NCBI GenBank assembly: GCA_028622995.1
Contig: JAJQJQ010000040.1
Location: forward strand, 1,488,001 to 1,552,000
DNA length: 64,000 nucleotides
Direction of reading: 5' to 3'
Source: Panagrolaimus kolymaensis
Taxonomy: Eukaryota > Nematoda > Chromadorea > Rhabditida > Panagrolaimidae
Shown: positions 24,311-34,772 of the stretch, piece by piece
How the letters are laid out: every line of letters begins with the position of its first letter
How positions within the stretch are numbered: position 1 is the stretch's first letter
Position numbers and translations under genes: made by a program
The notes under the pieces: model-generated
What the model was told of the DNA's origin: nothing
The model's database searches: none
What the model saw: the letters and a program-made list of their open reading frames with translations, nothing else

Positions 24311-24882
24311 AAATCAAAAAAGCTTCTCCAAGTGTTTTCATCCCATATTTTTGACGTTAAAAAATACAATTTAAAAAAAAGTTATCATAGATATTTATTA
24401 TTGGCTTCTTATACCTTTCTAAAAAAATTATTTGTGCATATTTTGGAGACATAATAACCATTTTCTTTGTCTTTTTGTATACTATATCCTTTTTCTTCCT
24501 GTGTACTTTCGAATTCGCTCAACAACAAAAAAGAAATACTTTTGTCATATTTGCATTTTCTTCTTTCAAAAAAATATTGTGGTTACATTCTTTCTTACAT
24601 TGTTTTTTTTTTAAATATAATGCGTGTGTTTGTAATTTGATTTTTTTAAATGTCACAAAAAAGATTGAACAAAAAAATATATATATAGAGATGAGAGTAA
24701 AGATTAATACTTAAAAAATAATTGATTTTGATTTCCATTGACATTGATGTAAAAAGACGACACGAAGAGTTCACAAAATGGGTATATAAAAGACAGCCAA
24801 AAAATATAACAAAAAAATAAATAAATTGTTTCAATTTTAAGTTTGAGTTTTTGTTTGGTGAAATTGAAAATTGACAGAGATT
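24311..24882. other. 3' UTR and intergenic spacer
   Basis: Between the TAA at 24310 and the ATG at 24883 lies AT-rich non-coding sequence. It includes the 3' UTR of the 21-exon gene and probably the promoter of the first DUF4440-like gene. I see no further gene or conserved structure. Confidence 0.5.
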
Positions 24883-25655
24883 ATGGGACTTTCAAATGAT
24901 GATAACAAATTTATTCGCCAATTTTTAAAAAAATTTAAGTATGATTAAAATTTAGAAATTCTTGCTGCAATACGAAAATTACAAAACGAATTTGAAGCTG
25001 TTTGGGAAGAGAAGAATGATGAAAAATTAGCAGATTTTTATCATCCTCAAGCCGTTATAGTTCATGTTGGAAACCAATCGTATTATGGCCGAGAAACCAT
25101 TGTCAAACTTTTTGAAGCTTTGTTGTAAGAACCTCAAAATTTTTCGGTAAACTTTTTTTAAGTGTAAAAATATGAATCACATTTATAATACTATTAAAAA
25201 AAAGTTGCAAACGAAATTACGGACAAAAACTCAAGTCAAATACTCAAAAAAATTCTGTAAATAATTTTTATTTCCCGACTATTTTTCTTTCTAAATTTTC
25301 CACGTCTTTTTTTAAAATAAAAACCACCCATGTCGATTATGGTATTTTTTATGGTTGTCCACCAGGTGTCATTAATTCAACAGGCAGGTGTAGTGTAGTA
25401 TCATAAAATTACACCTTTTTCCATATTTTAAAAATTATTTACCACATTTTTTTGTTTATTTGCTTTTTCTATTTTCAGATGGCAAATGATGAAACTGTTT
25501 TTGAAGCAGGAAATGGACAATATTTAATCACCAAAGGACATTACTTTGTTGAACAAAGTGATGGAAGTAAAAAGAAATTTGCTTATGAACAAATTATGAA
25601 AAAACAACCAAATGGTCATTATCTCATTTATCATGATGAATTCGAATATGAATAA
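24883..25655 (+). pseudogene. DUF4440/NTF2-like gene, first tandem copy, apparently damaged
   Basis: This is a paralogue of the gene at 25952-27101, with the same three-exon plan. The start MGLSN is at 24883, exon 2 begins at 24956 (ILAAIRKLQNEFEAVWEEKN), and exon 3 at 25479-25655 contains EAGNGQYLI and ends HYLIYHDEFEYE. Two lesions are visible. No GT donor follows the first codons where the paralogue has one, and reading straight through meets TAA at 24946-24948. In exon 2, a TAA at 25126-25128 stands where the paralogue has AAA, before the matching donor at 25147. The other nearby donor, at 25125, does not keep the exon 3 frame. The rest is well conserved with no other stops, so it may be a young pseudogene, use a non-canonical splice site (such as a GC donor), or contain sequence errors. 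The family has a small cone-shaped NTF2-like fold whose role varies. AATAAA at 25651-25656 overlaps the stop codon. Confidence 0.55.
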
Positions 25656-25656
25656 A
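25651..25656 (+). terminator. Poly(A) signal overlapping a stop codon
   Basis: AATAAA includes the TAA stop (25653-25655) of the first DUF4440-like copy. Another AATAAA lies about 180 nt downstream in the string TTAATAAATAAAAG near 25832-25845, so either could direct cleavage. Confidence 0.35.
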
Positions 25657-25951
25657 AAACCATCAATCTTCTTTTTTTCACGTTTTTTTGTTTGTTTTTT
25701 TCAAAATCGATAAAATCTTTTATTAACAAACTTTCCTTTTTTTTCAAACACATTGAAACAACACAGGCAAAGCAAAAAGGGAGTATATATACGACTGCAA
25801 AAAAAACCTTCGGCAAGAAAGATTTTTTTTTTAATAAATAAAAGAGTTTACAACCGTTGTCAGTGCTGTCAGTGTTGTTGATTTTTTTGTTTGCGTCAAA
25901 TTTCTTTACTTAAAATTGAGTTCTAACATTTTCATTTGGTGCTGACGCAAG

Positions 25952-27101
25952 ATGGGACTTTCTCAAAAAGGTAAGATTTTCCGATGCTTAAAAATTCTGA
26001 CCAAAATTTTCCTCCAAAAACCAAGTTTTTGTTTTTCGATTTCCACAACAGCGTGTTGCTACAATGTTTATCAAGTTTTAAAGCTTTTTATAAAATTCAA
26101 AATTTACATTTTCAATATTTTGTGTGTTTCTAATTATAAAATATCTTTACAGAAGTTGATGTACTTCTCAAAAAATTTCAAGAGGATTTTGAAGCCGCAC
26201 TTGCCACTGGTGATCCACAAAAGGTTGCTGATCTTTATCATCCTCGAGCTGTAATGGTTCATGTTGGACGTGGTGCCATTTATGGACGTGAAGCAATTAT
26301 TAAAGTTTTTGAAGAAATGTTTAAAGAACCATCTGATTTTAGCGTTTGTCGTTTTTTTATTTAAAAAAAAAATGACGTAAACAAAAAAGCTCCTTGCATT
26401 TTATTCAAAGAGTTTTTTTGTTCTTTTATTTGTTAGTATTGAAAGAAAAAACTTGTAAACGACCCATAGCAATTTACGCGCTCAAAAATGTAGTGGGCAA
26501 TCAACCGCCCAGATAGGAAACAATTTAAGAAATGCAAGCGCGCAATTTTTCGAAAATGCAATTTAAATTTTTATATGATTTTCTTTTCTTAATATTTGCA
26601 AATGCTAAAGTGTTTTATAAAATTGCACTTTGCAATGACACACGATTTTCACAAATTATGCAAAGGATTAATGCAATGAAATTAGTCCACCTTCGACACC
26701 GAAAAAAAAGCTACTCTATTTTTAAATGAAAATAGCAACTCTAATCTCATTTTTTGCTTTTCATTCAAAAATACAAATTTTAACCTTTTGCCTTTTGTGC
26801 GAATTTTTTTCCAAACATTTAAGTCGTAAAAAAACGCAATTAGTTTCTTTTTTCTAAATTAAAACCTATTTTTCAAAGCTTCAGATCGTAAACATTTTTT
26901 GTTGTTGTAGTGTATAAGAAATTTTTTTAGACGATAATTGACGCAAATTTGGAAGCTGGCAACGGCCAATATCTGATTCAACGTGGAAGAGTGGATTTTA
27001 AATTACCTGATGGAACTAAAAAGCAATTTCCATTTGAACAAATTTGTAAACGAAGCTCCGATGGAAGATATTTAATTTATCATGATGAAGTAGAAATGTA
27101 A
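25952..27101 (+). CDS. DUF4440/NTF2-like domain protein, intact second copy
   Basis: Three exons, 25952-25970, 26153-26343 and 26931-27101, give 381 nt and 126 residues with all phases matching. The first exon codes only MGLSQK plus one base. The protein reads as one small SnoaL/NTF2-like domain: an N-terminal helix (VDVLLKKFQEDFEAALATGD), the family's typical KVADLYHPRAVMVHVG core, then YGREAIIKVFEEMF, and a C-terminal sheet ending RYLIYHDEVEM. I see no signal peptide or membrane segment. DUF4440 proteins resemble ketosteroid isomerase and limonene-1,2-epoxide hydrolase in fold, but most, including nematode members, have no known substrate. The copy just upstream (24883-25655) shows a local tandem duplication. 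Intron 2 is 587 nt and holds nothing I can identify. AATAAA follows the stop by about 40 nt. Confidence 0.82.
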
Positions 27102-28294
27102 AAAATTTGTGCCACTTTTTCATTTTTCACTTTTTTGGAAATAAATTGTTTTTTTTAATTAATGAAACAAACATGAGTAAATAAATAATAGCGATCATAA
27201 AAAATATGGGAAATTTATATTGCTATCAAGACAAATTTTGAAAAAAACTTTGCTGCAAAAAATCTTAGAATTTATTCCTAAAATAAAAAGCGCAAAAAAG
27301 TTCACCATAACTTTTTTTAAAAATTTGGCTATAATAATAAGTTTAAGTTTTTAAAGCCTTTGTTAGTTTAATCTAAATATTTTTACATTAACTCTTAAAT
27401 TTTCTTAATTTTAACCTTTCCAAAGAAATTTTTCAAAGTTCAAGCAACGAGCATAAAGCTTAAGATTTCTTCAAATTTTTGAACTTGTTTTTTTGTTGTT
27501 AAAAAATAAGAAAAGCAAACAAAGTTTTAAAGAAAAGTGATCAACGATTTAAGCCAATATTCTTTTTTTAGTTTTGTTTAAACCTCATTTTTCTCCAAAA
27601 CCATGGGAACATAATTTTGCATTGTCAATTGTCTTTTAAAAAAGGCAATTATTAAATATTAATTTTTTTAATAATTTTTTATTATCAAAGAAAGAGTAAA
27701 TAGTAGGATTTAAACAAATATAAATTTTTATAAATATCAAATAGTTCAATATGTGTGGTGCGCTTTTATAATTAAATTAAAAAACAAAATAAACAATGAT
27801 ACACGTTCAAAAAAAAAAAAAATTACCTACGCATTATCAAAGTCTAGTGATAGCCGATAACCAATTTTTTTTTCAAACACTTTTTTGAATTAAATATAAA
27901 GAACTAAATTCCATTTGGCAAAATGTTTGAAAAATAAAAAGCAAACCAGATACCAAAAGTAAAAAAAACAAAAAAGCATCCGTTAAAAAAATCACTAATT
28001 GAAACTAAAGATATTTTTTGCAGAAAAAATGAATCTTTTCTTGTTTATTATACTTTCTTCCTCCTTTTTATGCCATTCTTTTGCGCATTGAATTATGAGA
28101 GAAAGTTGTAATGAATTTAACACCAAACCGACCTTTTTTTCTTGCATTGATTTTTTCCTTGCGACTTGTGATTTTTATTCACTAAGTTTTTTTATTGGGC
28201 TGCTTTTAAAGCATCCATTCCGTTATTTTCGCAGCTGTAATTTTTGCTAAAAGCCATAGTTACTAAATTTTATTATTATTAATATATTTTGAGC
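27102..28294. other. AT-rich intergenic spacer
   Basis: About 1.2 kb of AT-rich sequence with A and T homopolymers, including the 3' UTR of the DUF4440 gene. No open frame with plausible splicing and no RNA gene is visible on either strand. The end just before 28295 presumably holds the PRPSAP promoter, but no specific element can be named. Confidence 0.5.
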
Positions 28295-29930
28295 ATGTCG
28301 GGCGGTTCGGATGAATCTAGTGGAATGGTTTTACTTACGGGTAATTCCCATCCAGCTTTATCCGATCTTGTATCAAGTCGACTTGGAATTCGATTGGGCG
28401 ATGCTATAGTTTATAATAAAACTAATCGAGAAACAAATGTTGATGTTCGTCAAGTAAGTTTCTTAAAATTAAAAGAAGATATATATATTTTATAATTATA
28501 ATATTTCAGAGTGTTCGAGGGAAACATGTTTTTATTATTCAATCAGCTTCCAAAGATGTTAATAATAATGTTATGGAATTACTTATTATGGTTTATGCAT
28601 GTAAAACTTCGTCAGCAAAAAGTGTGACCGTTGTAATGCCATATCTTCCATATAGTAAACAATGTCGAATGCTTCGACGATCTGCAATTACGATGAAACT
28701 TGTCGCTGATATGATTTGTCGAGCTGGTGCTAGTCGTTTAGTTTCATTAGGTTTGGATTGACACCAAACTTTTGTTATTCTATGAAAACTATTTTTTAGA
28801 TTTATATAAAAAAGAAATCCAAGGTTTCTTTTCCATACCAGTTGATAATTTGAGGGCCTCACCATTTTTGCTTCAATATATTCGTGAAAATATTCCTGAT
28901 TATAAGAATGCTGTTATAGTTGCTAAAAGTCCCGGAGTAATGCATAAGGTTTGATATTATAACGCTTTATTAGCTATTTTTAATATCTTCCCTTATTTTT
29001 TTAGGCTTCATCTTATGCAGATCGTTTACGCCTTAATATTGCAGTCATACATGGTGAAGAACAAAAAGATGTTGAAGAAACCCTAAAAACTGATGGACGT
29101 CAAAGTCCTCCACCTGAGCCATCAGCAGCATCAAAAAATGAATCCCCACCAGATCACAAAACTAGCCAAGCTGGACCTTCTGCCACCACATATGAACTAT
29201 ATCCAATGTTAATGGCTAAAGAAAAGCCTCCTCTTACAGTCGTGGGAGATGTTGGAGGGAGAATTGCTATAATCGTCGATGATATTATTGATGAAGCACA
29301 ATCCTTTATTTCAGCGGCTGATGTTCTTAAAAAAAGAGGAGCTTATAAAATTTATGTTATTGCCACCCATGGTTTATTATCTGGTGATGCTCCAGCCCTT
29401 CTTGAGGATTCTTGCATCGACCAGGTAAGTAAATTAGACTTCAGAAAAGGCTGATTTAAAAAAGTATTTAAATTTAAAAATTAAATTGGAAAAATTGTTT
29501 ATTTTTTGAAAGCGGATGAAATTTTAGTAAAGACAAAATTTTAATTTCGTAGCTTGGCTGCTTCATCATAAAAAAGCTAGAAAATTTTTGTTTTTCAAAT
29601 ATTTAAATTTAAAAAACTTTAATAAGTAACTCTCTAGAGTAAAACATTTTTAAATTTAGAAATTTTATGGAACCCTGATTAAAAATTAAAATAAAATTTA
29701 AGAGTTTGCAGCATTTTTTAAACCTCAAAGCTAAATTTTTCTGAAATTAATTTGAACTTTTTTCTTTTAAGGTAATTGTTACAAACACCGTTCCACATGA
29801 TATGCAAAAAATGAGATGTCATAAAATTAAAACGGTCGATATATCTGTGATTATTTGTGAAGCCATTCGTCGCATTTACAATAAGGAATCGATGGGATTT
29901 TTGTTCAAAGATATTGCACTTGATGATTAA
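28295..29930 (+). CDS. PRPSAP: Phosphoribosyl-pyrophosphate synthase-associated protein (PRPSAP)
   Basis: Five exons (28295-28453, 28510-28750, 28800-28948, 29005-29424, 29772-29930) give 1128 nt and 375 residues, stop TAA at 29928-29930. The sequence follows human PRPSAP1/2 closely: [117 protein letters not shown] and [18 protein letters not shown]. Like PRPSAP, and unlike PRPP synthase itself, it has a Ser/Pro-rich insert (about residues 195-245) between KSPG and VVGDVGG, and DDIIDE where the synthase has a canonical PRPP-binding loop. Known PRPSAPs join PRPP synthase in a large cytosolic complex and restrain its activity, so this is probably a regulatory rather than catalytic subunit. The first four residues after Met (SGGS) are not conserved. 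Intron 4 is 347 nt and otherwise empty. Confidence 0.93.
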
Positions 29931-32900
29931 ATTATTTCCAGAAATGAAGTGATATAGTTTTTTTTATTTTAGAAAATTTATTTTTGTGCCATCTTCGGTG
30001 CTTTTTCTTCGTATTTTTTAAAGCCTTTTTTATGTGAGGTTTTACTTTATAAATTATTTTTTTATTAAAACCTACAAAGGTTTGTCTTTGATGGCATTTT
30101 CCATCATTTTGAAAAAAAGATTTGCGACCAATTAAAGTACAATTTTTTGTTTAAAAAACACATAGATACAAAAAAAACATAAAAATTATATGTCATCGCT
30201 TTTTCTTCTTCATCTATTGTAAGGTCTATGGCACACAGAGTTTCGGCAAGAAAAAGCAAAATATGTTTAAATTAAGATATTTGTTTTAACAAAATATAGA
30301 GATTATTCTCATCGGACAAAAATAGGAGAGCTCCCTTAAATATTATTATATATTTATAATATGTTAAAAAAGTGTTGTTATTTTTATGTCATTCATTGCC
30401 CGCTGCTGTTATTGCTGTTGCTTCTGACTCAACTCCAATTTCAACAACCCTGTTTACGTCGTTGTCAAGAAGCAGCTCAGAATGAAAAATATTTTTTCAA
30501 AATAGTATGTTAAATGAAGAGATTTAAGAAAGAAAGTTCCCTAAAAATAGTTGATAAAATTTCAAAATTGCTCGTCCTTTGTAGTTTAAAAATTCTAAAA
30601 GCAAATGATGAAAGCGAGCACTGTGTATGCGAAAAAATAGTTTTCATTTGTGAGAGATTTTAGGCTGTTAGAGCGTTTGTCTGAAAAATGTATACACACC
30701 ATACAATTCACATAGTTGCCGCCTTTTTAGAATCAATAAATGGGTGGACCCCTTTAAAAACGAGCAAAGTCAGTATGTGGGATGCTCAGTTCGGGCGCAA
30801 TAGTCGTTTCAGTACGGCTGCTTGGCGCTCTACTCATTGCACCGTATGCTCTCATTTTTCTCTCTCTCATTTTTTAATTTATTTTTCTTCTTTTGAGCAA
30901 AGAGCATCGATGTGATCCAAAAAAAATTGTTTACGCCCCATCCCGGTCCGGGAAGCGACGAAAACAAAAAATAAAATTTTTGTTGAAGGCCGCACATTTA
31001 TTTGCGCGGGGAATAATTGAGAAATAGTGAATGAACGAACGACATATGAAAAATGTGAGCGAATGAGCACAGTGGGGCGCCGCAAAGGATTTAGGCCGAG
31101 CTCAACTGTTGCGAAGGAGAAAGGGGTTATTTTTCGCCGCCGTAGCTATCGTAAAAAAAAAGCAGAGAGGCAGCTGAGCGCATTTGTGCGTCTTTCTTTC
31201 TTTCATTTTTTTATCTTCGTTTTTCTATTGAAAGTTGTTTGTGAAAGAAGAGAAGAAGAGGCAGTGAGCGAATAATAACATCGGCCTCGATATATATTTT
31301 TTCTCTTCTTCTTCTCTCTTTTTCTCTCATTTTTACCAGCGGCCTTCATCGGCAACGTCAGCGTTATTGCTGCTCAAAATTTCTTCGTTGATGCTGCTGC
31401 GTGTTGTCATCATCCGCTTTCGTTTTGCTCACTCTATTTCCTCGCATACTAAGGCGCGGCAGTCTCCCCCTTTTTTTTTTTCCTTTTTTCTACGACATTC
31501 GAGAACAGGAAGAAAAAATGAGGGGTGTACGATTTTTCTTTTTATTTTTTCGTAGGCCTAAATTTTTTTTAATATAGCGAAAAAAGAGGGAACTTTGTTT
31601 TGGCGCAATGAAAATTTATAACGTACACTAATGCATAATAAAAAGGGGACAATCTTTGATAAGATTATATTTTGGCTTAATACCATTACCACCATATCTA
31701 GAAGTATCAGAGAAGGTGATAAAAATATATACTGAAAATCAACCATTCATGGCTTAAAAGTCTAGTTTTTCGATGTGTTTTTAACTTTGAGGGCGAAGAA
31801 GAGAGAATTTGATTCCTTATCTCTCAGATGTAAAAATTAAAAAAACCCGCCAAATTTTTTGATAATTTTGATCCTTCAAAATTTTTTTATCCGCTATTTT
31901 TTCTTATTCTTTCGCAATGATGGGAGAATGTGTGTGCGCGCCCGCTCAGTTTTAATTCTGCTGTTTTTCATGTGAATATAACCATTAAATGACTAAGAAA
32001 AGAGAGCCACGGGGGCCATTTATGTTTTTCTTTTCGTTGCACTAATCAAAAACTAAAAAGTGGCGCCAAACCTTCTGTATAAAATTTTTCTTTTGCGCTC
32101 AAATCACTGCCCGGAAGAATCTCTTGAAGAATAAAAAGTGATTCAGAGATAAAAAAAAACTCAGGAGTGTTAAAAAGTAAAAAAAATATGATTAATTCTT
32201 TTCTATAAAAATCATTGAAAAAAATCCCACAAAATTTTAATTCAGTTTATTTTAGCTTTCTCACTTTTGTATGTATAAAATTGTTGATTGTGATTTGTAA
32301 AATTTTTTGTTGTTTGAAATTGTTTATGAAAAATAAAAGTCTTTCATTTATCCTTTCTTCGCTTTTCTCTATTGATAATGTAAAACAAGTTGTTGTATGA
32401 CGATTTGATTTTTTTTCAACTACCATTCAGTCGGTTGTAAGTAACTTTAGCTTTGCGCATTAAAAAAAAGATGGACAATGTCCCTTTTTCTTGCTTATTT
32501 TTGTAACAACAGCGAATCAGTCATCTTTTTTCGTCCTCGATGGATGAGAGTACATTCAAAAATAAAATTGAAAGAAAAATGAAAAATTTCGCGCGAATCC
32601 CTTTTTAGCGAAAGCTCTTTAATAAAAAAAATTTAAAAAGAGTGTTCGTGTTTTTGCGAACTCAAGCTGGTTTTATATTTTTGTGATATCTTTTTTTCTT
32701 TTGCGATGATGAAGGGAAACCCCCGAACTTTTTTTGGGATTGCGCTTGAGAAGAGATCAAAATGTTAAAAAGCGAAAGCAAAAAAAGGGAACTTTCCATT
32801 TTTTCCCATCAAAAAAGGTTATTTCAAGACACTTTGATCAGAGATCGCGTAAAATAAGGAATGATGATGTCATCATCATGCGGCGCACGGGTTTGCAGCA

Positions 32901-33056
32901 AATAAAAAAACGGGGACACACGGAACCACCACATGAGCGTCTGATTGATTTCATAATTATCTCTCTCTCGATATGTCTCTATATAAACAATGCTAAAAAT
33001 GATTTTTTTTGCGTGTTTATAACTATTTTTATCTCACGTATTAAAACAAAAAAGCT
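29931..33056. other. 3.1-kb intergenic region, probable regulatory DNA for the acidic protein gene
   Basis: No gene is supported on either strand. The stretch 30700-31530 is less AT-rich than its surroundings and has CT-rich and GA-rich tracts, a near-palindrome TCCCGGTCCGGGA at about 30942-30954 and several GCGC or CGCC clusters. At about 32862-32882, ATGATGATGTCATCATCAT holds a CRE-like TGATGTCA. These are compatible with enhancer or promoter DNA upstream of the ATG at 33057, but this rests on composition and position only. The open frame at 31027-31275 is basic low-complexity sequence without gene support. Confidence 0.45.
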
Positions 33057-34772
33057 ATGACTCAAATGTCATCCACGTCAATTCATGAATGTTATTCATC
33101 TTCTATATGGGTTTCAGCTCAAACCTCAAACTGTCCCGCTTATCCCCCTTATAAATTTTTATCCACTTCTTTTACACTTTCGTTAATGCCGTGCCGATTG
33201 CCTGAAAATGGATTCAAAGTTGTCAGTGAAGATGTTCTCAGTTATTTGTGCACCTTGGCTATGCAAAAGTGTGGGAAGAAGTCGGAGAAGAAGAGAGCCG
33301 CATGTGGTGGACCTGCAATGAGAAAAAGGTGTGTAGGATTAAATTAAATTTAAAAAATTTGATTTATTTTAAAAATTTCTTTTTTGAAGGTTGCTAATCA
33401 AAAACTTTGTCGCTCAAATGCTTCAACAGGATAGACCACTTGTATATTTTGATGAAGGCTTGGATTTACATTATGGTAAATCACATCCTGATGATGAAGA
33501 ATTAGATGAGCCGGTTGAAAAGCAACAACAATATTCCCACCATCAACAACATCAAAACCACAAAACAGTCGAACAGGGCATTTGTGGTGGTAAACCCAAT
33601 AAAAAGGGTTCACTCTCAGATGATTCAGAATCAGATGAAGAAGAAGTTGAAGAAGAAGAGGACGACGGCGAAGAAAATGAAGATGATGAAGAAGAAGAAC
33701 AGGAAGAAGAACCAGCTTCTGAAGAGGAAGAGGATGAAGAAGATGACGACGAATTTGATGATTCTAACCTTTGTTGTGATGATAATGGCCCTCCAGCTTT
33801 AAGCATGGTCCACCGTCCAACGGAAAGTTATCATTACAATGATTCATCAAATCTCTTTTATTCAAATGATGATCATCCACCCCGTTCTATTCCAACCATT
33901 CCACTTCCATCAGCTTCAACCCTTTGCAGTGGAAATTCATCCATGGAAATTTGGGGTGAAGATGCCTCTGATTCCTATTCCCTTTTATCATTAAATGCGT
34001 CACAATCTCGCGGAGTTTTCAATAACGATCCAATGATGACAGCACAAGATGAAAATTTGTTTTATTCAAATTCTTATCAAAATTCATACATGATGTCCTC
34101 AACAACAAATGATAATCACCATCATCAAAGTCAAGTATCCTTGGGCGGTTATATGACCATTGAACAATCTAATATTGTTAATGATGGATTTATTGAAGAT
34201 GTCACACTTTGTGATAAACTTGATAAACTTAATGATAATTTTGTGTCAACTGATGACGAAGTGTCACTTTCAAATGGCACTTCATTTACTAGTCTCGTAA
34301 ATATGGTAAGCTTTGTTTTGTTTTGTGCACTTTTCTTTTCTCTCCTCTTAATTAAAATTCCGCGTGGTGCATTTATTTGAGGCTTCAATTAGAAAAAAAA
34401 TTCTCATAAACGGTTTACGTTTCGTGACTCATGCAACGTAAAGTTTATTCACGCAGCATATAATTTCAAACTCCCACGGGAGGAATATTATTTTTAATTT
34501 AATTTTTTTTATATTTTCAGAACTCACCGGTGAAACTCGGCAATCAGAGCTTTGATGATCCAAATGGATTGCTCGCATATCGCCGTTCCATAACTGATCT
34601 CGATACGAACACAATTGTTGAAGAGGACGACTTCAATAATGATAATAGTTCGACGACTCCCTCATCTTTAAATGCTACAGTACGATCTCCAAAGAAACGT
34701 CCAAATTCATTTGCTCAAGATGATTTTTATAATCTCACGTTATCGAGCTCGCCAAAGAGACTCAAGTTATAG
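33057..34772 (+). CDS. Acidic, probably nuclear protein, possibly IER-like
   Basis: Three exons (33057-33328, 33390-34305, 34521-34772) give 1440 nt and 479 residues, with correct phases and stop TAG at 34770-34772. Start choice: ATG at 33057 is the first in frame; ATG at 33066 is also possible. Residues 45-115 look folded, with an amphipathic stretch (ENGFKVVSEDVLSYLCTLAM) and RKRLLIKNFVAQML followed by YFDEGLDLHYG. Residues 145-190 form a nearly pure Glu/Asp tract. The middle is Ser/Asn/Tyr-rich and disordered. The C-terminal 50 residues carry SPKKRP and SPKRLKL, both resembling short nuclear localisation signals or CDK sites. The GG-x-x-basic-basic-LL pattern of the N-terminal block is loosely like the conserved box of IER2/IER5 immediate-early proteins, but I would not assign the family on that. 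The gene faces the anc-1-like gene tail to tail, about 3 kb away. Confidence 0.8.

Noticed and set aside
31027..31275. Arg/Lys/Glu-rich open frame in the 29931-33056 spacer
   Set aside because: Low complexity, no neighbours in frame and located in promoter-like DNA.
33552..33806. Antisense poly-Ser open frame
   Set aside because: It is the complement of the Glu/Asp codon tract of the sense exon.
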